Of a stretch of DNA of 64,000 bases, positions 22,018 to 33,597 are shown one piece after another. The position numbers and the translations under genes are program-made. Positions within the stretch are counted from its first letter, which is position 1. Each line of letters opens with the position of its first letter. A model generated the notes under the pieces. It was given only the letters and a program-made list of their open reading frames with translations. It was not told the origin of the DNA and ran no database searches. Source of the stretch: Topomyia yanbarensis (lineage: Eukaryota; Arthropoda; Insecta; Diptera; Culicidae); contig NC_080671.1 of assembly GCF_030247195.1 (NCBI RefSeq), forward strand, positions 210,179,945 to 210,243,944. Reading direction: 5' to 3'.

Positions 22018-22206
22018 AGAAATGTCAAATAAAACTATTGTTTTACCATTTTATCTCCAAAAATATGTACCATGCTGTAGTTTCCTTAGACATCATTTTA
22101 ATCTGTACCTATACAATTCAAATAATCTGCAGCTTTATAGAAACATCTGTACTTTTGGTAGCACTGCGCGGTACGCATACAGATCTGTCAATCGCGCTTC
22201 TCATTC

Positions 22207-22909
22207 GTTCTTGAAATGATGGTGGGGGCATGCAGTCGGCTGTAATAAATTCCCATTCTCACAACATGTGGTCTGCACCCAGACTTTCAAGAATTCGTGT
22301 ACCACCGTCAACGAAGTTTTGGCGTCAGTGTGCTCTTGGGCTCGCATCTGGTAGGATGGTTGTTAATTGGTGCGCGCAGTTGTATGATAAATAGGGCATT
22401 CAAGTTTTCATTGCGCTCAAATACAGTTTTTCACTATTCTCGGGTTATTTTTGCTATTATCAGTTTCTCGGTGATGGTTTGGCCGATTATCACAAATGCC
22501 TCAAATTAAAGGTATGTTTCCTGCTACAAAATTTCGTACGGATCCGTTGTATGGTTCCGGAAATATAAACTTAATCGTCCGGTCACATGAAATTCCCATA
22601 GAAGAAGGAACTAAAAAATTCTAAGAAATCGAATTTGAATTTGGGATGATAAATATCTTTAAAATGCATGAAACATCGAGATTTTAACCAAACCATTTTT
22701 GGTGTTTAGATCATATGGGCATCCTTCCTATACATTATGCGAACATTATCCTGTTTCTCCTACCAGCTGATCAAGACGACCAAACTCAAACCGCTGATTA
22801 CTGGTTCAAGTTATCGATTTGGTCTTTTCTTTTACAAAATTTTAGAACTCGAATATTGATTTCTTGTATATAGTTGTCATGTCATGTATAATGAAAATGT
22901 ATTACACTA
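22207..22909. other. No gene seen
   Basis: Unassigned sequence. I see no coding frame with a recognisable domain, and no clear repeat. Confidence 0.4.
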
Positions 22910-23029
22910 AGGTTTTTTTTATGGGCGAGATACGTACCGCGTTAATTGGAAAATCCGCGTAAAAAGCCGCGTTAATTCGGAAATCCTCGTAAAAAACCGC
23001 GTTAATTCGAAAGTTCGCCTAAAAAAACT
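22910..23029. mobile_element. Small CCGCGT-type MITE, copy 2 (diverged)
   Basis: AGGTTTTTTTTATGGGCG at the left, and text reversing to AGTTTTTTTAGGCGAA at the right, with repeated CCGCGTTAATT and AAATCCGCGTAAAAA words. Related to 3828-3965. Confidence 0.6.
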
Positions 23030-23360
23030 CTCAACACAAGACTTTTTGAAGTAGAATACTTCTAACGTTTCAATATAGGGGCCCCGTTTCAAAATTTTCT
23101 GCCAGAATTTTACCCGATTTTTTAAACGTGAATATCTGCATTTGTACTGAATGAAAAAATAATATTATTACGCTATCTGATTGGAAATATGTACAACAAT
23201 TTTGTATCCAATTCGGTAGTATGTACAATTACTAAAAATAGCGGAAATAATGGATTTTATGAAAGTAGTGATTATCTGATCCATGATTGGTTGGTACAAT
23301 TCGCTCAAAAGGCAAGCGTTGCTGGGACTGCCTCTTTTTCATCGAAAGAACTGTGACGGG

Positions 23361-23395
23361 TATAAAAAGAGAGCACACAAGAAAGATTCGTTAGT
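23361..23395 (+). promoter_or_regulatory. Possible core promoter (TATA plus initiator-like)
   Basis: TATAAAAAG at 23361, followed about 28 bp later by TTAGTTTG, which resembles an arthropod initiator. No supported reading frame follows, so this may be a promoter relic. Confidence 0.35.
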
Positions 23396-23642
23396 TTGTG
23401 TTCTGACGTTGTAAGCGTAGCAGCTGCTGCTTCTATGGTAGGTAATAGATACCATGATTGCCGCCAGGCACTGATGATTCTAATCATGAAATGACGTGAC
23501 CATTTTTGTATTTCAATATCACACTATTGACAAGCAAAAATGAACAGATCTCGAAAACGTGAAAACTCCCATACATCAGTCAATCTATCCCCGGCAGAGC
23601 CGTCCATAGAGAGCAGGTTGGTAATTCAAACGAACACGAAAG

Positions 23643-23683
23643 TTATAAATAAATGTGCCGTGTGCCTATTTGAATCAGTTGTT
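23643..23683 (+). promoter_or_regulatory. Possible core promoter (TATA plus TCAGTTG)
   Basis: TATAAATA near 23643, followed about 32 bp downstream by TCAGTTG, a good match to the insect TCAGT initiator at the expected distance. No gene is supported downstream. Confidence 0.4.
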
Positions 23684-23922
23684 GCTCTTTTGCCAGCCAA
23701 GTAACATCATGCCTATAGCGTCTCGTACGACAGATTTGAGCACCCAGCACACTACTCTTCTATGAATGACGTCATCATCGACTATTTAAAGAATATCATT
23801 CCTCGAGCGACTTCATTCTCCCCTCAAACATCGGGCCGTAAAGAACAGCAGTAGCAATCATGCATGTTGACAATGCGCTGCGATGAGTGCTGCATTTGAT
23901 CACTGCTACCGCTGGGGGTGAT

Positions 23923-24600
23923 CCGTGTAACTAGCGCGCGGCTGGAAGAGTTGGCAAACCTCAGTTGAAGCTGACTGCATGTTATTATTGTTAAATTAAA
24001 AGCCCTTTTAAGGGCTATAACAATAACAAACAATAAATAACAAATTGGAATTTTTCCAATCATTGATAGCGATAATCCAATTGCGCAGTTTAAATTCGTT
24101 ATTTGTTGCTTGCGCGTATATTGACAATCTGAAATTTGCAACAATCTGTTATTTGTTTAAATTTATCCTTCCGAAACAATACAAAAATGTGCAGCTACTT
24201 AAAATACATTTCCAGGTTGATCCTGTGACTTATTAAAAATAGTCTTACGGAAACATAATCCAAAATTCTGCAATGTTTCAGAAAATTGGAGGATGTGGCA
24301 ACACTGCCAGCTAGCGAAAGCCGTACCAAAAAGAATCCGCAAATATTGTTTCGTTATTCTGCATGAAGGCAGTCCTTCCATCATCAGTGCGAAAGTGATA
24401 AAAGCCGATGTCACGTTTCAAGTTATCAGTATTTCATATTAGATGCTGAAGAGAAAGGTTGTTTCTTTTCATTTCGAAATATTTATCTGATGTAAGTAAC
24501 GTGCGGCTGGAAGAGATGGCAAACCTTTTTTTGAAGCTGACTAATTGTTCCATTCTGCATGTTATTTTCGTTAAACCAAAAGCCCTTAGTTAGTTTAGTA
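23923..24600. repeat. Direct repeat pair with histone-like 3'-end stems
   Basis: About 90 bp at 23923-24015 (GCGGCTGGAAGAGTTGGCAA, GAAGCTGACT, GCATGTTATT, AAAGCCCTT) recurs at 24494-24590. The first copy ends in the hairpin AGCCCTTTTAAGGGCT. A hAT-type terminus GTGGCAACACTG lies between them near 24295. Confidence 0.6.
24001..24016 (+). promoter_or_regulatory. Histone-3'-end-like stem-loop
   Basis: AGCCCTTTTAAGGGCT has a 6-bp stem and 4-nt loop. It differs from the metazoan histone consensus GGYYYTTYTNARRRCC only at the outer base pair. No histone coding sequence was found upstream. Coordinates are approximate to a few bases. Confidence 0.35.
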
Positions 24601-24643
24601 TTTTTCATTCCATAGCACGCGTGTTTGTGTATCCCACAAATAG

Positions 24644-24740
24644 TCCTTTTCAGGATTCCACCAATGGTCCTTTTTAGGACCCCACATACAAAACGGTTAA
24701 TTTGAATGATTCCCTTAAAATCGTTCTTTTTAGGACCCCA
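24644..24740 (+). promoter_or_regulatory. Cluster of three histone-3'-end-like stem-loops
   Basis: GGTCCTTTTTAGGACC (24668-24683) fits the metazoan histone-mRNA stem-loop consensus at every position. It is flanked by weaker relatives AGTCCTTTTCAGGATT (24644-24659) and GTTCTTTTTAGGAC (from 24724). C-rich CCAC words follow, reminiscent of the usual ACCCA flank. No histone ORF is adjacent, so this may be a relic of a histone 3' region or chance amplification. Confidence 0.45.
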
Positions 24741-25050
24741 AATATAAAACATTTCAGAGTTAATGTTAGTTACACCACCGAATATATAAAGATACATATG
24801 TTATACTTTCTTCGTTTACGAATAATTTGATTTATGACCAGTTATTTTTCTATCGTGCTTGCAAACATTTGATTTGATAGCAGGTATTTAAAGATAGATG
24901 TAAGGTTTTGTTTGTGAGCATCTTTAATTTATGTTCCCATTTCACGGATTTGAATAAAACTTTTTTATAACTTGAATTTATCACACTATAGGTTATCGAT
25001 TTTAATTTAAAATTTCAACAATTATCTCTAGTGAAGAATAGCATGCCTGT

Positions 25051-25318
25051 GTAATGTTTCAAAGATTTTCTTCCATTTAATTCTACTATGTTTTTATAGT
25101 TAGATGCACTTGCACTTCACTATTTAACAGATACCGGTATTTCGATTACTACTTGTAATCTTCTTCAGTGTTTGTATCAGTCTATAGACTGATACAAACA
25201 CTGAAGAAGATTACAAGTAGTAATCGAAATACCGGTATCTGTTAAATAGTGAAGTGCAAGTGCATCTAACTATAAAAACATAGTGGAATTAAATGGAAGA
25301 AAATCTTTGAAACATTAC
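25051..25318. repeat. Giant near-perfect palindrome, 134-bp arms
   Basis: Arms 25051-25184 and 25185-25318 are reverse complements with a single mismatch that I can see (ATTCTAC versus ATTCCAC). There is no spacer; the centre is AGTCTATAGACT. Transcription would give a long hairpin RNA. Confidence 0.95.
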
Positions 25319-25424
25319 GTACATTCCACTAAGACCTCCGTTCGCGTATATAATGCCTGTGTAGTTCTGAAACAGTCGATGGCATTAACGGTTTTTAATT
25401 TGGCCACGGATAATATTGCTTGCT

Positions 25425-25480
25425 CATAAAACTGGCTGCATTTTTAATGTCATCGTGGTCGTGTCTTGCACACAACACTT
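25425..25480 (-). repeat. Dispersed repeat, copy 2 (inverse)
   Basis: On the reverse strand this reads GTGTGCAAGACACGACCACG, then ATGACATTAAAAATG, matching 2890-3010 and 58971-59075. Confidence 0.5.
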
Positions 25481-26365
25481 ATTTTTTTCATTTTTTTGGT
25501 GAATTTATCTGTGTATTTGTTTCCTCCGGCAAGCCGTAATGCGTACTGGTTGTTTCGTTGTGTAAAGGAGATGGTGTTGGCTTATTGGATACTGATAATA
25601 TGATTTTCTGTTCATGATTTGATACGAGTTGCTTCGGAAAGTTTATTTACGAGTTTATAGAGCATTTTTGCACTACCAGGGGAAATTTAAAATGCTTGGT
25701 CCTCGGAGCAAGCTGAGAAAAAGTTTTACGTATCATCATGTTTTAAACTCAGCTAGATAACGGTCCGGAAAACAGATTAATTGTATCCACATTAAGCCCG
25801 GCTTATTTTGTGTGCGGCTAAATGACACAATGTGCTTTTTACTTATTTTGTTTGCGAATATCGCGGCTACACAAATGAAAAGCTCCATTATTGTGAAAAC
25901 TTCACTTTAAGATACCTGCTTGGTTAAGGTTCGAGCATATTATTATTTATGAAAACATGGGGTAAAATGCGCCTCCTAAGGAAATATGATCATAGTTTAG
26001 CTATAGAACATTAATTGGGAGAATTTAATAAATATAATTCAACCAACATTTCCCCCTGTAATCGCAATCATAACGCTTTGAAAAATGTTCAAAATTTTAA
26101 TGATTCACAACAACAACGGGACAGAAAGCTCGTTGGACTAACACGTAATTTTGTTTTCTGTTGAGATTTCACAAAAGTGTAGCTTTAAATCGTCTTAGGT
26201 TATGCAATTATTAGGTTTTCAAAACAATTGTTCTGTTTTAGATTAGAAAGATGGGTAGGTAATGTCAACGACAAACCGAAATGAAGTAGCATACGTTTTA
26301 AATTGTTAATACGAATGCTGCAATTTTTACTAGTTTCTGAAAGGCTTTATTAAAATAAGTTATTT

Positions 26366-26560
26366 CGGTATTTCTAATGGAAATAGAGAAATAACGGCAC
26401 AAGTATATACGACTCTCTACTGTTGCCAAATGATTTGATTCACTCTCATTATATGCTCTTTGCAGGTTACCATATGAGGATAAATATGTTGGAATATTTT
26501 AGGTTTCGATGTACGTGTACCGATATTTCGGTATTTCCATTAGAAATAACGAAATGGCTG
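26366..26560. repeat. Inverted repeat around ATTTCTAATGGAAAT
   Basis: TATTTCGGTATTTCTAATGG at about 26361-26395 is mirrored by CCATTAGAAATAACGAAAT at about 26535-26556. It is possibly a small foldback MITE of about 200 bp. Confidence 0.5.
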
Positions 26561-26621
26561 GTTTTAATATAACCTATCAGAATATAGTCAAAATTGTAGC
26601 ATTCGCATTAACATCCTAAAG

Positions 26622-27090
26622 TGTATTCTACTTCACTCCGGTTATGTCTCTGACATTACCCACCCATCTTTTTTGCACGGATTTCGCAATTAATACGGTT
26701 TTTGCAAAAATAAGTCCTTTTGAATGCAAAAGACTTAGACTTTTTCCTACAAAAATGCTGAGTTCTTTTAAATCCAAAGAACTTAAAAGAATTTTGGCAG
26801 TTTTTTTGCGCGGATTTCGCAATTATTTTTTTGCAAAAAATATGCCTAGTCCTTTTGAATGCAACAGACTTAGAAGATTTTCGGAAAGATGGAAGAGACG
26901 GGTCTGGACTCCTTATGTCCCGCACCTCAACAATATGGGTATTTGCTGAATGGTCCTGACGAGTAGATGCCAGAAATTGATTTTTGGTGTCATTTTGAAA
27001 TCCAAGATGGCGACTTCCGGTTTAGCGAAATTCTCTGCAACCCATGCAATATGGGTATTGTCGGAATAGTCTTGACGAGTAGGTGCCAGA
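26622..27090. repeat. Repeat edge, 139-bp-spaced direct repeat, satellite-like monomer
   Basis: 26622-26672 matches the window start. The block TTTTTGCACGGATTTCGCAA...CCTTTTGAATGCAAAAGACT (26672-26735) recurs 139 bp later at 26811-26875. From 26930 a diverged monomer of the 1.8-2.9 kb satellite follows (GAAATCCAAGATGGCGACTT). Confidence 0.65.
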
Positions 27091-27099
27091 AATGTATGT

Positions 27100-29060
27100 A
27101 TGACTTTATAATAATTTTTAAAGCATGTAGAAAATCACAACTAAAATAAGATTGAAACTTCATGAATCCAGTACTAAAACTCAGAGTTTTTTTCGGAAGC
27201 ATTTTTAGTAGATTTACTAATATTAATATATACTGGTGACTGGATTAAGGTCCATATAAGTTCTAGAATATGAATTGACCAATTTTACACAAACTCGAAT
27301 TCAAATTCCAATTAGTTCCAATTAAAGTTAAAAAATTCCTTTCGACAAAAACAACACCGCATTTAATGTAAAATTTGTGAATTTTTGCATTCATCAAGCA
27401 GTGACCGCTGGCTTATTCTTTGTTCTGGAACTCTGTGGACGAAAGTATTTTCAAAATAGCATTGCAACTATTGCGCTTTTTATCTGTTTTGCCTAAACAA
27501 CTTCAAGGTACCGAAGAGGGGCAGTAAAGCAGTTTTTGCATGTCGCTAAATATTGTATTTGAACACTAAAGTGTGTTTTTAACTACGCAAGAGACCTCAA
27601 TATATTTTACATTCTCGTGTTCGATGATTTTTTTTAAGACGGGTCAGAAAACGTAGAAAAACATCTATGCTCCCTTAAGTGATTGGTATACATCAGCAAC
27701 ATTGAACGTATTATTGTTTGAATTATTTTCCAACAGTAAATATGCTGTTTGTTTAGGCTTAGGTGCTTTTCTGATCTAACAGGTAGGGTGATAATAGAAA
27801 CAAGGAGAAAATCTGCTCATTACCTTATATTTTCATAAAAATATACAGGCATTTTCCAGCGTCAACGAAATAAGCAGATTGGAAGCTACACCATTAATTT
27901 TGTTCTACCGACTCTCACTTTTTCCGCAACTTTTTACCAAGTTTAATGCAGCCGAGCTAACCAAGATCTCATTTGAGCCAATATATTCTAACCAAGATCT
28001 CAGTACAAGTGACGTTTGTTTTGCTGAAACTCGGAAAATATATTACTGAAAATCAGTAAATTGAAGCCACGTTGCTGAACTATCAATTGAAAAAAATAAC
28101 TGACCGTTCAGCTGTGCGGAAAACACCGAACTGAAGATGAGATATTCAAATTTTGAATCTTCAAAAGCGCGAACAATTTTGAAGAAACTACTTACCACCG
28201 AATCAAACTTAAATTATAAATGCTAATAACAGTTTTGGTTTCATCTCAATTAATGCCTCAAGCATTGAGACGAGTACATATAGACCTTTTTAGTAGACCC
28301 AACACGAAAAACACTCAAATAGCTATATAATTAGCTGTAGGAAGCTAAAAAATGCATTTAAAGTATAGTCCATAAAGGAAGAGTATTCTGATTGCAATTG
28401 AAAAGCGAGATAGTGAACTTGTTCTTTGTTTATTGTCTTATTTTCAGAGTGCGCAACTAGTGTTTAGGATAAGCAATTTATTAACTAAAATGTACATAAG
28501 ATGCGCATAAGTTGCCCAGGCCGAAAATAGGAAAAAACGACAGGCGCAAGTCCAATCAGCTTCTAAACTGCTCACTCGACTGACACGCAGAAGTGAAACT
28601 TATTCACCAGCAATTCAATACTAGCGCATGCCAAATAACTGGTGTATTGGTATGTGTACTTTAAAAGTCTCTTTCCTCTCGATGCCGTTTGTTGACCAAA
28701 TCATCGGCCCTCACCGTACGATGGATTGTTGAGCTGTCTGATGTGATGATCTCTCTCTCTCTCTCTCGCGCAACATAATCAAGCTTTGTTTATGTTGCAC
28801 ACTGGTGTCACAGCGCGTCGCTTTACTCTCCCACAACAAAAAGTCATCAAAATACCGATGAGTTGCTGGTGGATTTTAGAACGTGCTCAATGGGACCTAC
28901 AAAACTATTGATTTAGTAACCAACCCGTAGATCGTGCTGTAATGATTCATGCCTGTGCTAAAGAATAAGTGCAAACGCAAACCGTAGGAATACTACATAC
29001 GAAGGTTTCCATTCATTCACAAAGCATGCGTGGTCCGAGGTCCAGTCAAGTTCAACCGGA
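27100..29060. other. No gene seen; a (CT)n tract at 28744-28768
   Basis: AT-rich unassigned DNA with one CT microsatellite. I see no inverted repeat or protein domain. Confidence 0.4.
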
Positions 29061-29068
29061 AGACGAGT

Positions 29069-29172
29069 CGGAGTTCTGGTTGGCTCTAGTAAGTATTTAG
29101 GCTTCAGTGACACAACCGATTCTAATTAGAGTCGGTTGTGTCTTTGAAGCCGAAATACTAACTAGAACTCTA
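29069..29172. repeat. ~100-bp hairpin repeat
   Basis: GAGTTCTGGTTGGCTCTAGT...GGCTTCAGTGACACAACCGA is mirrored by TCGGTTGTGTCTTTGAAGCC...CTAACTAGAACTC, around TCTAATTAGA (29121-29130). Several mismatches are present. Confidence 0.7.
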
Positions 29173-29989
29173 CCATTTTGGCTCATTTTTCGACTTCAGG
29201 GAGAAAGTTAGATGAGGATGGCATAGTAAAACACATGTCTAAATAGTGGTAATTTTACCACCATCCAAAATGGAGATTTCTTTGTTTCCTGCAAGCGGTA
29301 GTTTTAATTGGGCTATTCTAGATTCTACAGATTGTGAATGTTGTTGATCACAGTCATGGTCAGGTGTGTTAGCAGTAGGGACGACCGAGAAGGGGTTGAA
29401 ACGTTTTTTTGTTTTTGTTTGATAAATCGACAAAAACTGTCATTCGATGATTGCTTATTCTTACTTCTGTTTATGTTTTATCAAATAACATCAGAATAAC
29501 AAAGCATCAATATATTGATTTTTGTAACAGTGTTCTCTTTGCTTCAACTCTCCTCATACCGAGGTAAGTTGAAACAGCAATGAATGTGAGTTAAAACAAG
29601 TAACTAATTATTTTAATATTATAAAACCATTTTCTAAACCACCAAATGTTACAAATTGTGTCATTTTTATTTAGTCACACTAAGAAATTCCTTAAAATAG
29701 CATGAATTCTTATCATTATTTTTCACAGTGTATATCTACGTATAAACTGACACATCTTTTGAAAATTAATGTTACATTTTGGTTACAAATGCTGGAATTT
29801 CTGCACTTATCACAACAATAATAACATTAAGATGCTTTACCTAACCACGAATTAACTATAACTGTAAAATGTTTGCTACACCCCGGTCTTCAACAAAGCT
29901 AGTAGTTTTCTTTTTAATTTATACTTGTTTGAACAATCGTGATCGTTTTTATTTTTGTACTATTTATTTTTCGTATTAATCGGTTGTGC
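29173..29989. other. No gene seen
   Basis: Unassigned AT-rich DNA leading into the 5' side of the next LINE, whose start I cannot fix. Confidence 0.35.
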
Positions 29990-30041
29990 GAGAACTTTGA
30001 AGTTTCGTGAACTTAACCAGCATCATATCTGATAGCTGCAA

Positions 30042-30720
30042 GTGTTGTTTTTAGTAAAAGTGATAGTTTCGTGGTTTTTTCTACTTGACGTTATCACTTT
30101 GCACACGTTACGCTCAATTTGTTGGAAAAAGCGACATCTTCTGGTGGATGTTCTGATATGTGTCAAGTTGGATTATGACGTTCGTGATGTCCTGAGAATC
30201 CACTCACGGAATTTATTCTGGATGTGTAACGGATGTGCTGATTTGTTTTGTAACGATAATTTCCGCAGAATGGCTTCGCGTTGTTGCAACAATGCAATAC
30301 CCGACGACAATTCTCTGAAATCATTAAAGGATGACATAGCTGATTTAAAAGATGTCATTAAAGCTCTCTCGGTTAAAGTCGACACTAAACCGCTATCTCC
30401 AACGGAAAATACACCTTGGACAAGGTTTGCTGCATATAATCCCGTTCCAAACACTCCTAAGCGCAAGCGAGAAGATGATCCGGATGGGAAAGGATATGCA
30501 ACCAAAAATAGTTCGCCTAGTTCCTAAGGACAAGGATCAGTCATCGCTGAGCTTCATCACCTTCAAAGTTGGCGTTAGCAAATCATGCAGGGATAAGGCT
30601 CTGTCCAAAGACTCTTGGCCGGAGAACATCTACTTTCGTGAATTTGTGACCAATTCAAAAATTCAACGGCCTATCATCAGGATTGCTGCGGAGAAGAATC
30701 CATCTGGTGGTGGACAGTAG
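30042..30720 (+). pseudogene. LINE ORF1 remnant
   Basis: Two overlapping frames (30042-30527 and 30352-30720) are parts of one broken ORF1. WMCNGC near 30220 and nearby Cys residues suggest a PHD-like finger, which is known from ORF1 of CR1-type elements. A helical charged segment (KSLKDDIADLKDVIKALSVK) follows. The C-terminal block around FITFKVGVSKSCRDKALSKD continues in the second frame after a frameshift at about 30500. Such proteins bind the element RNA. The assignment rests on context and is moderate. Confidence 0.55.
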
Positions 30721-30768
30721 CGCCAAGCTGTCCCGGATAAACTCGTCTGTCTAATTTCATGTTCCTCG

Positions 30769-33478
30769 GTGAGCGACATCGGACTACCTGACGAATCGGC
30801 AACTTCTTCTGTGTCAGGTAAAGCCAAGAAAGGTATATGTCCTTCCGAAGCACTTCAAGATGCTGCACACCCTCAATGTAAATTTCACTTACAGTCTGCT
30901 GATGAACACAACTCAATCGACTCTACCGCTCCAGCGAACCTTCAATGTCAAAATGATAATTTCGATCGCATCACATCTGTCCGCTCAGTATGCCTCCCAT
31001 TGCAGTCAGTCGCTGGACACAACAGTTATGACGCAGTCATTCCCTCCGTATCGCAGCTTGTTCCCCTTCCTGACAACAGTACATCCTGGTCTCCCCGCGC
31101 TATTTGCGGTGATAGTGATCATCGAGCCCGCAGTCCTGAAACTTGGAATGCAGCACGACACCTCTCACATGACACTGATGGTTTGCGGATTTACTATCAG
31201 AACGCGAGAGGGCTTAAGACGAAAATTGATGACGTGTATTTATCTGCTGTGGACGGTGACTACGATGTTTGCGTCTTCACCGAAACAAACCACCAGTCAC
31301 GCTTTCTGGATGTCGTCTTTGTTAGTGAAACTATTATACCTGTATGTTCCGTCAATGAAGCATCCAGCGTTATTGTTCCACTTGACAACTTTCGCAAAAC
31401 TGATTTTGTAAAGCTGCGCAGTTCTTTGTCGCAAATTGATTGGAGTGTACTGCATGCCCAAGTGAGTGTTAATGCTGCAGTTGCCATCTACAAGCGACTA
31501 CTACTGAACTGTGTTGAGACCTCAGTGCCTAAATGTCAGCCTCCTAGCAAGCCGCCCTGGTCAAACAGCACTCTTCGAAAGTTAAAACGTACTCGAGCAA
31601 AAACCCTACGTGCGTACACAAATCGACGGTGTCCTCTTTCTAAGCGCATGTTCACTTTAGCCAGTAATGAGTATCGTTGTTACAACAAGCTTCTGTACAA
31701 ACGCTATGTAAACCGCATCCAGAATAATCTACGCCGAAACCCGAAGGGCTTTTGGTCATTTGTCAACACGAAGCGAAAAGAAACTGGACTTCCATCAAGG
31801 ATGCTTTACGACGGCGAAGAAGCTACGACAACTGTGGTGAAATGTACGCTGTTTACCAGATTCTTCTCGAGTGTTTTTTCAACTGACTCGCCAACCGCAA
31901 TCGAACTCGAAAATGCCTCTCGCGACGTTCCTGCTTGTGCTGTTGATTTGGATGTGTTTACTGTCTCTGAACAAATGGTTATATCTGTAATCCGGAAAAC
32001 CAAGTAATCTTATGCACCCGGCCTCAGTGCTATATCTTCAACTGTATTGAAAAAATGTTCGGACTTACTTGTAACACCACTTGCATATATTTTTAACCTA
32101 TCGCATCAGCAGCAAACGTTTCCTGAGGATTGGAAATGCTCAGTTATGTTTCCGGTATTCAAGAACGGTGACAAACGCAACATAGCGAACTATCGCGGAA
32201 TCACTTCGCTAGGAGTCGAATCTAAAGTGTTTGAATCAATTATCAACGAGGCGTTATTTTCTGCTTGTCGACACTACATTAGTACATCTCAGCACGGATT
32301 TTTCCCAGGACGTTCAGTCGAGACGAATCTCGTCTGCTTTACGTCATTTTGCACGGAACAAATGTCTAAGAAATTGCAGGTGGATACTATTTACACTGAT
32401 CTAAAGGCAGCTTTTGATAGAGTTAATCATGAGATACTGATAACAAAGCTTGATAAGCTAGGGTGTTCTACTAGATTCTGCCATTGGCTTCGATCCTTGT
32501 GCACCGTGAAATCGTTGTTCAAATTGGCGATATTGTTTCAGAATCCTTTTTTCAACACTTCCGGTTCCTCAAGGTAGTACGCTAGGTCCACTACTTTTTT
32601 CACTGTTCGTGAACGATACGGTTTTCGTTCTAAGCCGTGGAGGAAAGCTGTTTTTTGCCTACGACTTAAAATTTTTTCTTGTTATACGGAATGAAGCCGA
32701 TTGCCGTGAGCTACAGCATCTTATTGACACCTTTTATAGCTGGTGTGTAAGAAACATGATGGTCCTTAGCGTTGCAAAATGTTTTGTCATCAGCTATTAT
32801 CGAACGAGAAATATGGTTACCTTCAACTATAACATCGCAGGAACTCTACTACAACGCGTTGACCACGTGACGGATTTAGGAGTCATTCTTGATGATAAGC
32901 TAACGTATACTCATCACGTCTCAGCGACCATCGACAGAGCCAATCGTTTGCTGGGATTTATTTTCAAAATATCCAACGAATTTCAGGATCTTCTATGCTT
33001 CAAGGCTCTTTATTGCTCATTGGTGCGCCCGCAGTTGGAATTTGCAAACGTCGTTTGGTGCCCGTATCAAGCTACGTGGAGCCTTAGGATCGAAGCAGTC
33101 CAGCGTAAATTCATACGATATGCGTTACGTGAATTGCCGTGGAACGATCCATTAAACCTGCCACCGTACGAGGACCGTTGTCGTCTTTTAGGACTTAATA
33201 CTTTAACACGCCGGAGACATGCAGCGCAAGCTACCTTCGTGTCTAAGATTCTGCTGGCTGAATATGATGATCCGGAGCTACTAGCGCAAATCAACCTCTA
33301 CGCGCCTACCCGTTCTCTTCGCCTTCGAGCCCTGCTGCATTCTGAAATGCGCAGCACTAACTACGCTACCAATAGTCCAATTTTAGCAATGAGTCGTCGC
33401 TTCAACGAGTTTGCTGAAATTTTTGACTTCGTCTTGAACTCTTCGCAGTTTCGTCGTCGTGTACTGTCACTATTTTAA
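30769..33478 (+). pseudogene. LINE ORF2 remnant: endonuclease/reverse transcriptase
   Basis: The endonuclease N terminus is present (LRIYYQNARGLKTKIDD, FTET near 31280). It jumps directly to NHQSRFLDVVF, so most of the catalytic domain is missing, without loss of frame. A second gap removes the H-P region after PLDN. The RT follows: PVFKNGDKRNIANYRGITSL (~32154), QHGFFPGRSVETN, YTDLKAAFDRVNHE (~32392). The TAA at 32005-32007 is in the same frame as the next segment. A frameshift near 32570, at the PQGST motif, moves the rest to 32609-33478. There the active-site motif reads FAYD (~32654). The C-terminal domain (VQRKFIRYALRELPWNDPL) is well preserved. Confidence 0.8.
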
Positions 33479-33597
33479 TTATGTTTAGTTTACCTTAGTT
33501 TAGTATAGTTCATTAAGACAAATTGTCAGTTGGACTTTTTTTATACAAATACAAATACAAATCAAGAAATTTGATACCCGTTTTTCATATATTTAGT

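Larger units (their letters stand above)
18832..22166. mobile_element. hAT-type MITE carrying a LINE insertion
   Basis: The left end CAGTGATGCCACA (18832) and right end TGGTAGCACTG (22166) belong to the same broad family as 17687-18379. The 8 bases on either side share the last five (GGTAC), consistent with a decayed 8-bp duplication. The interior is split by a LINE at about 19222-22017. Confidence 0.55.
29990..33563 (+). mobile_element. CR1/L2-like LINE, nearly full length but dead
   Basis: It has an ORF1 remnant, an ORF2 remnant and a tail of repeated ACAAAT (33544-33563). The left limit is approximate. The same family is present at 51721-54725 and 62386-63722. Compared with the 51.7-kb copy, most of the endonuclease is deleted in frame. 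There is an in-frame stop at 32005-32007, a frameshift near 32570, and an FAYD in place of the catalytic FADD. Confidence 0.8.
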
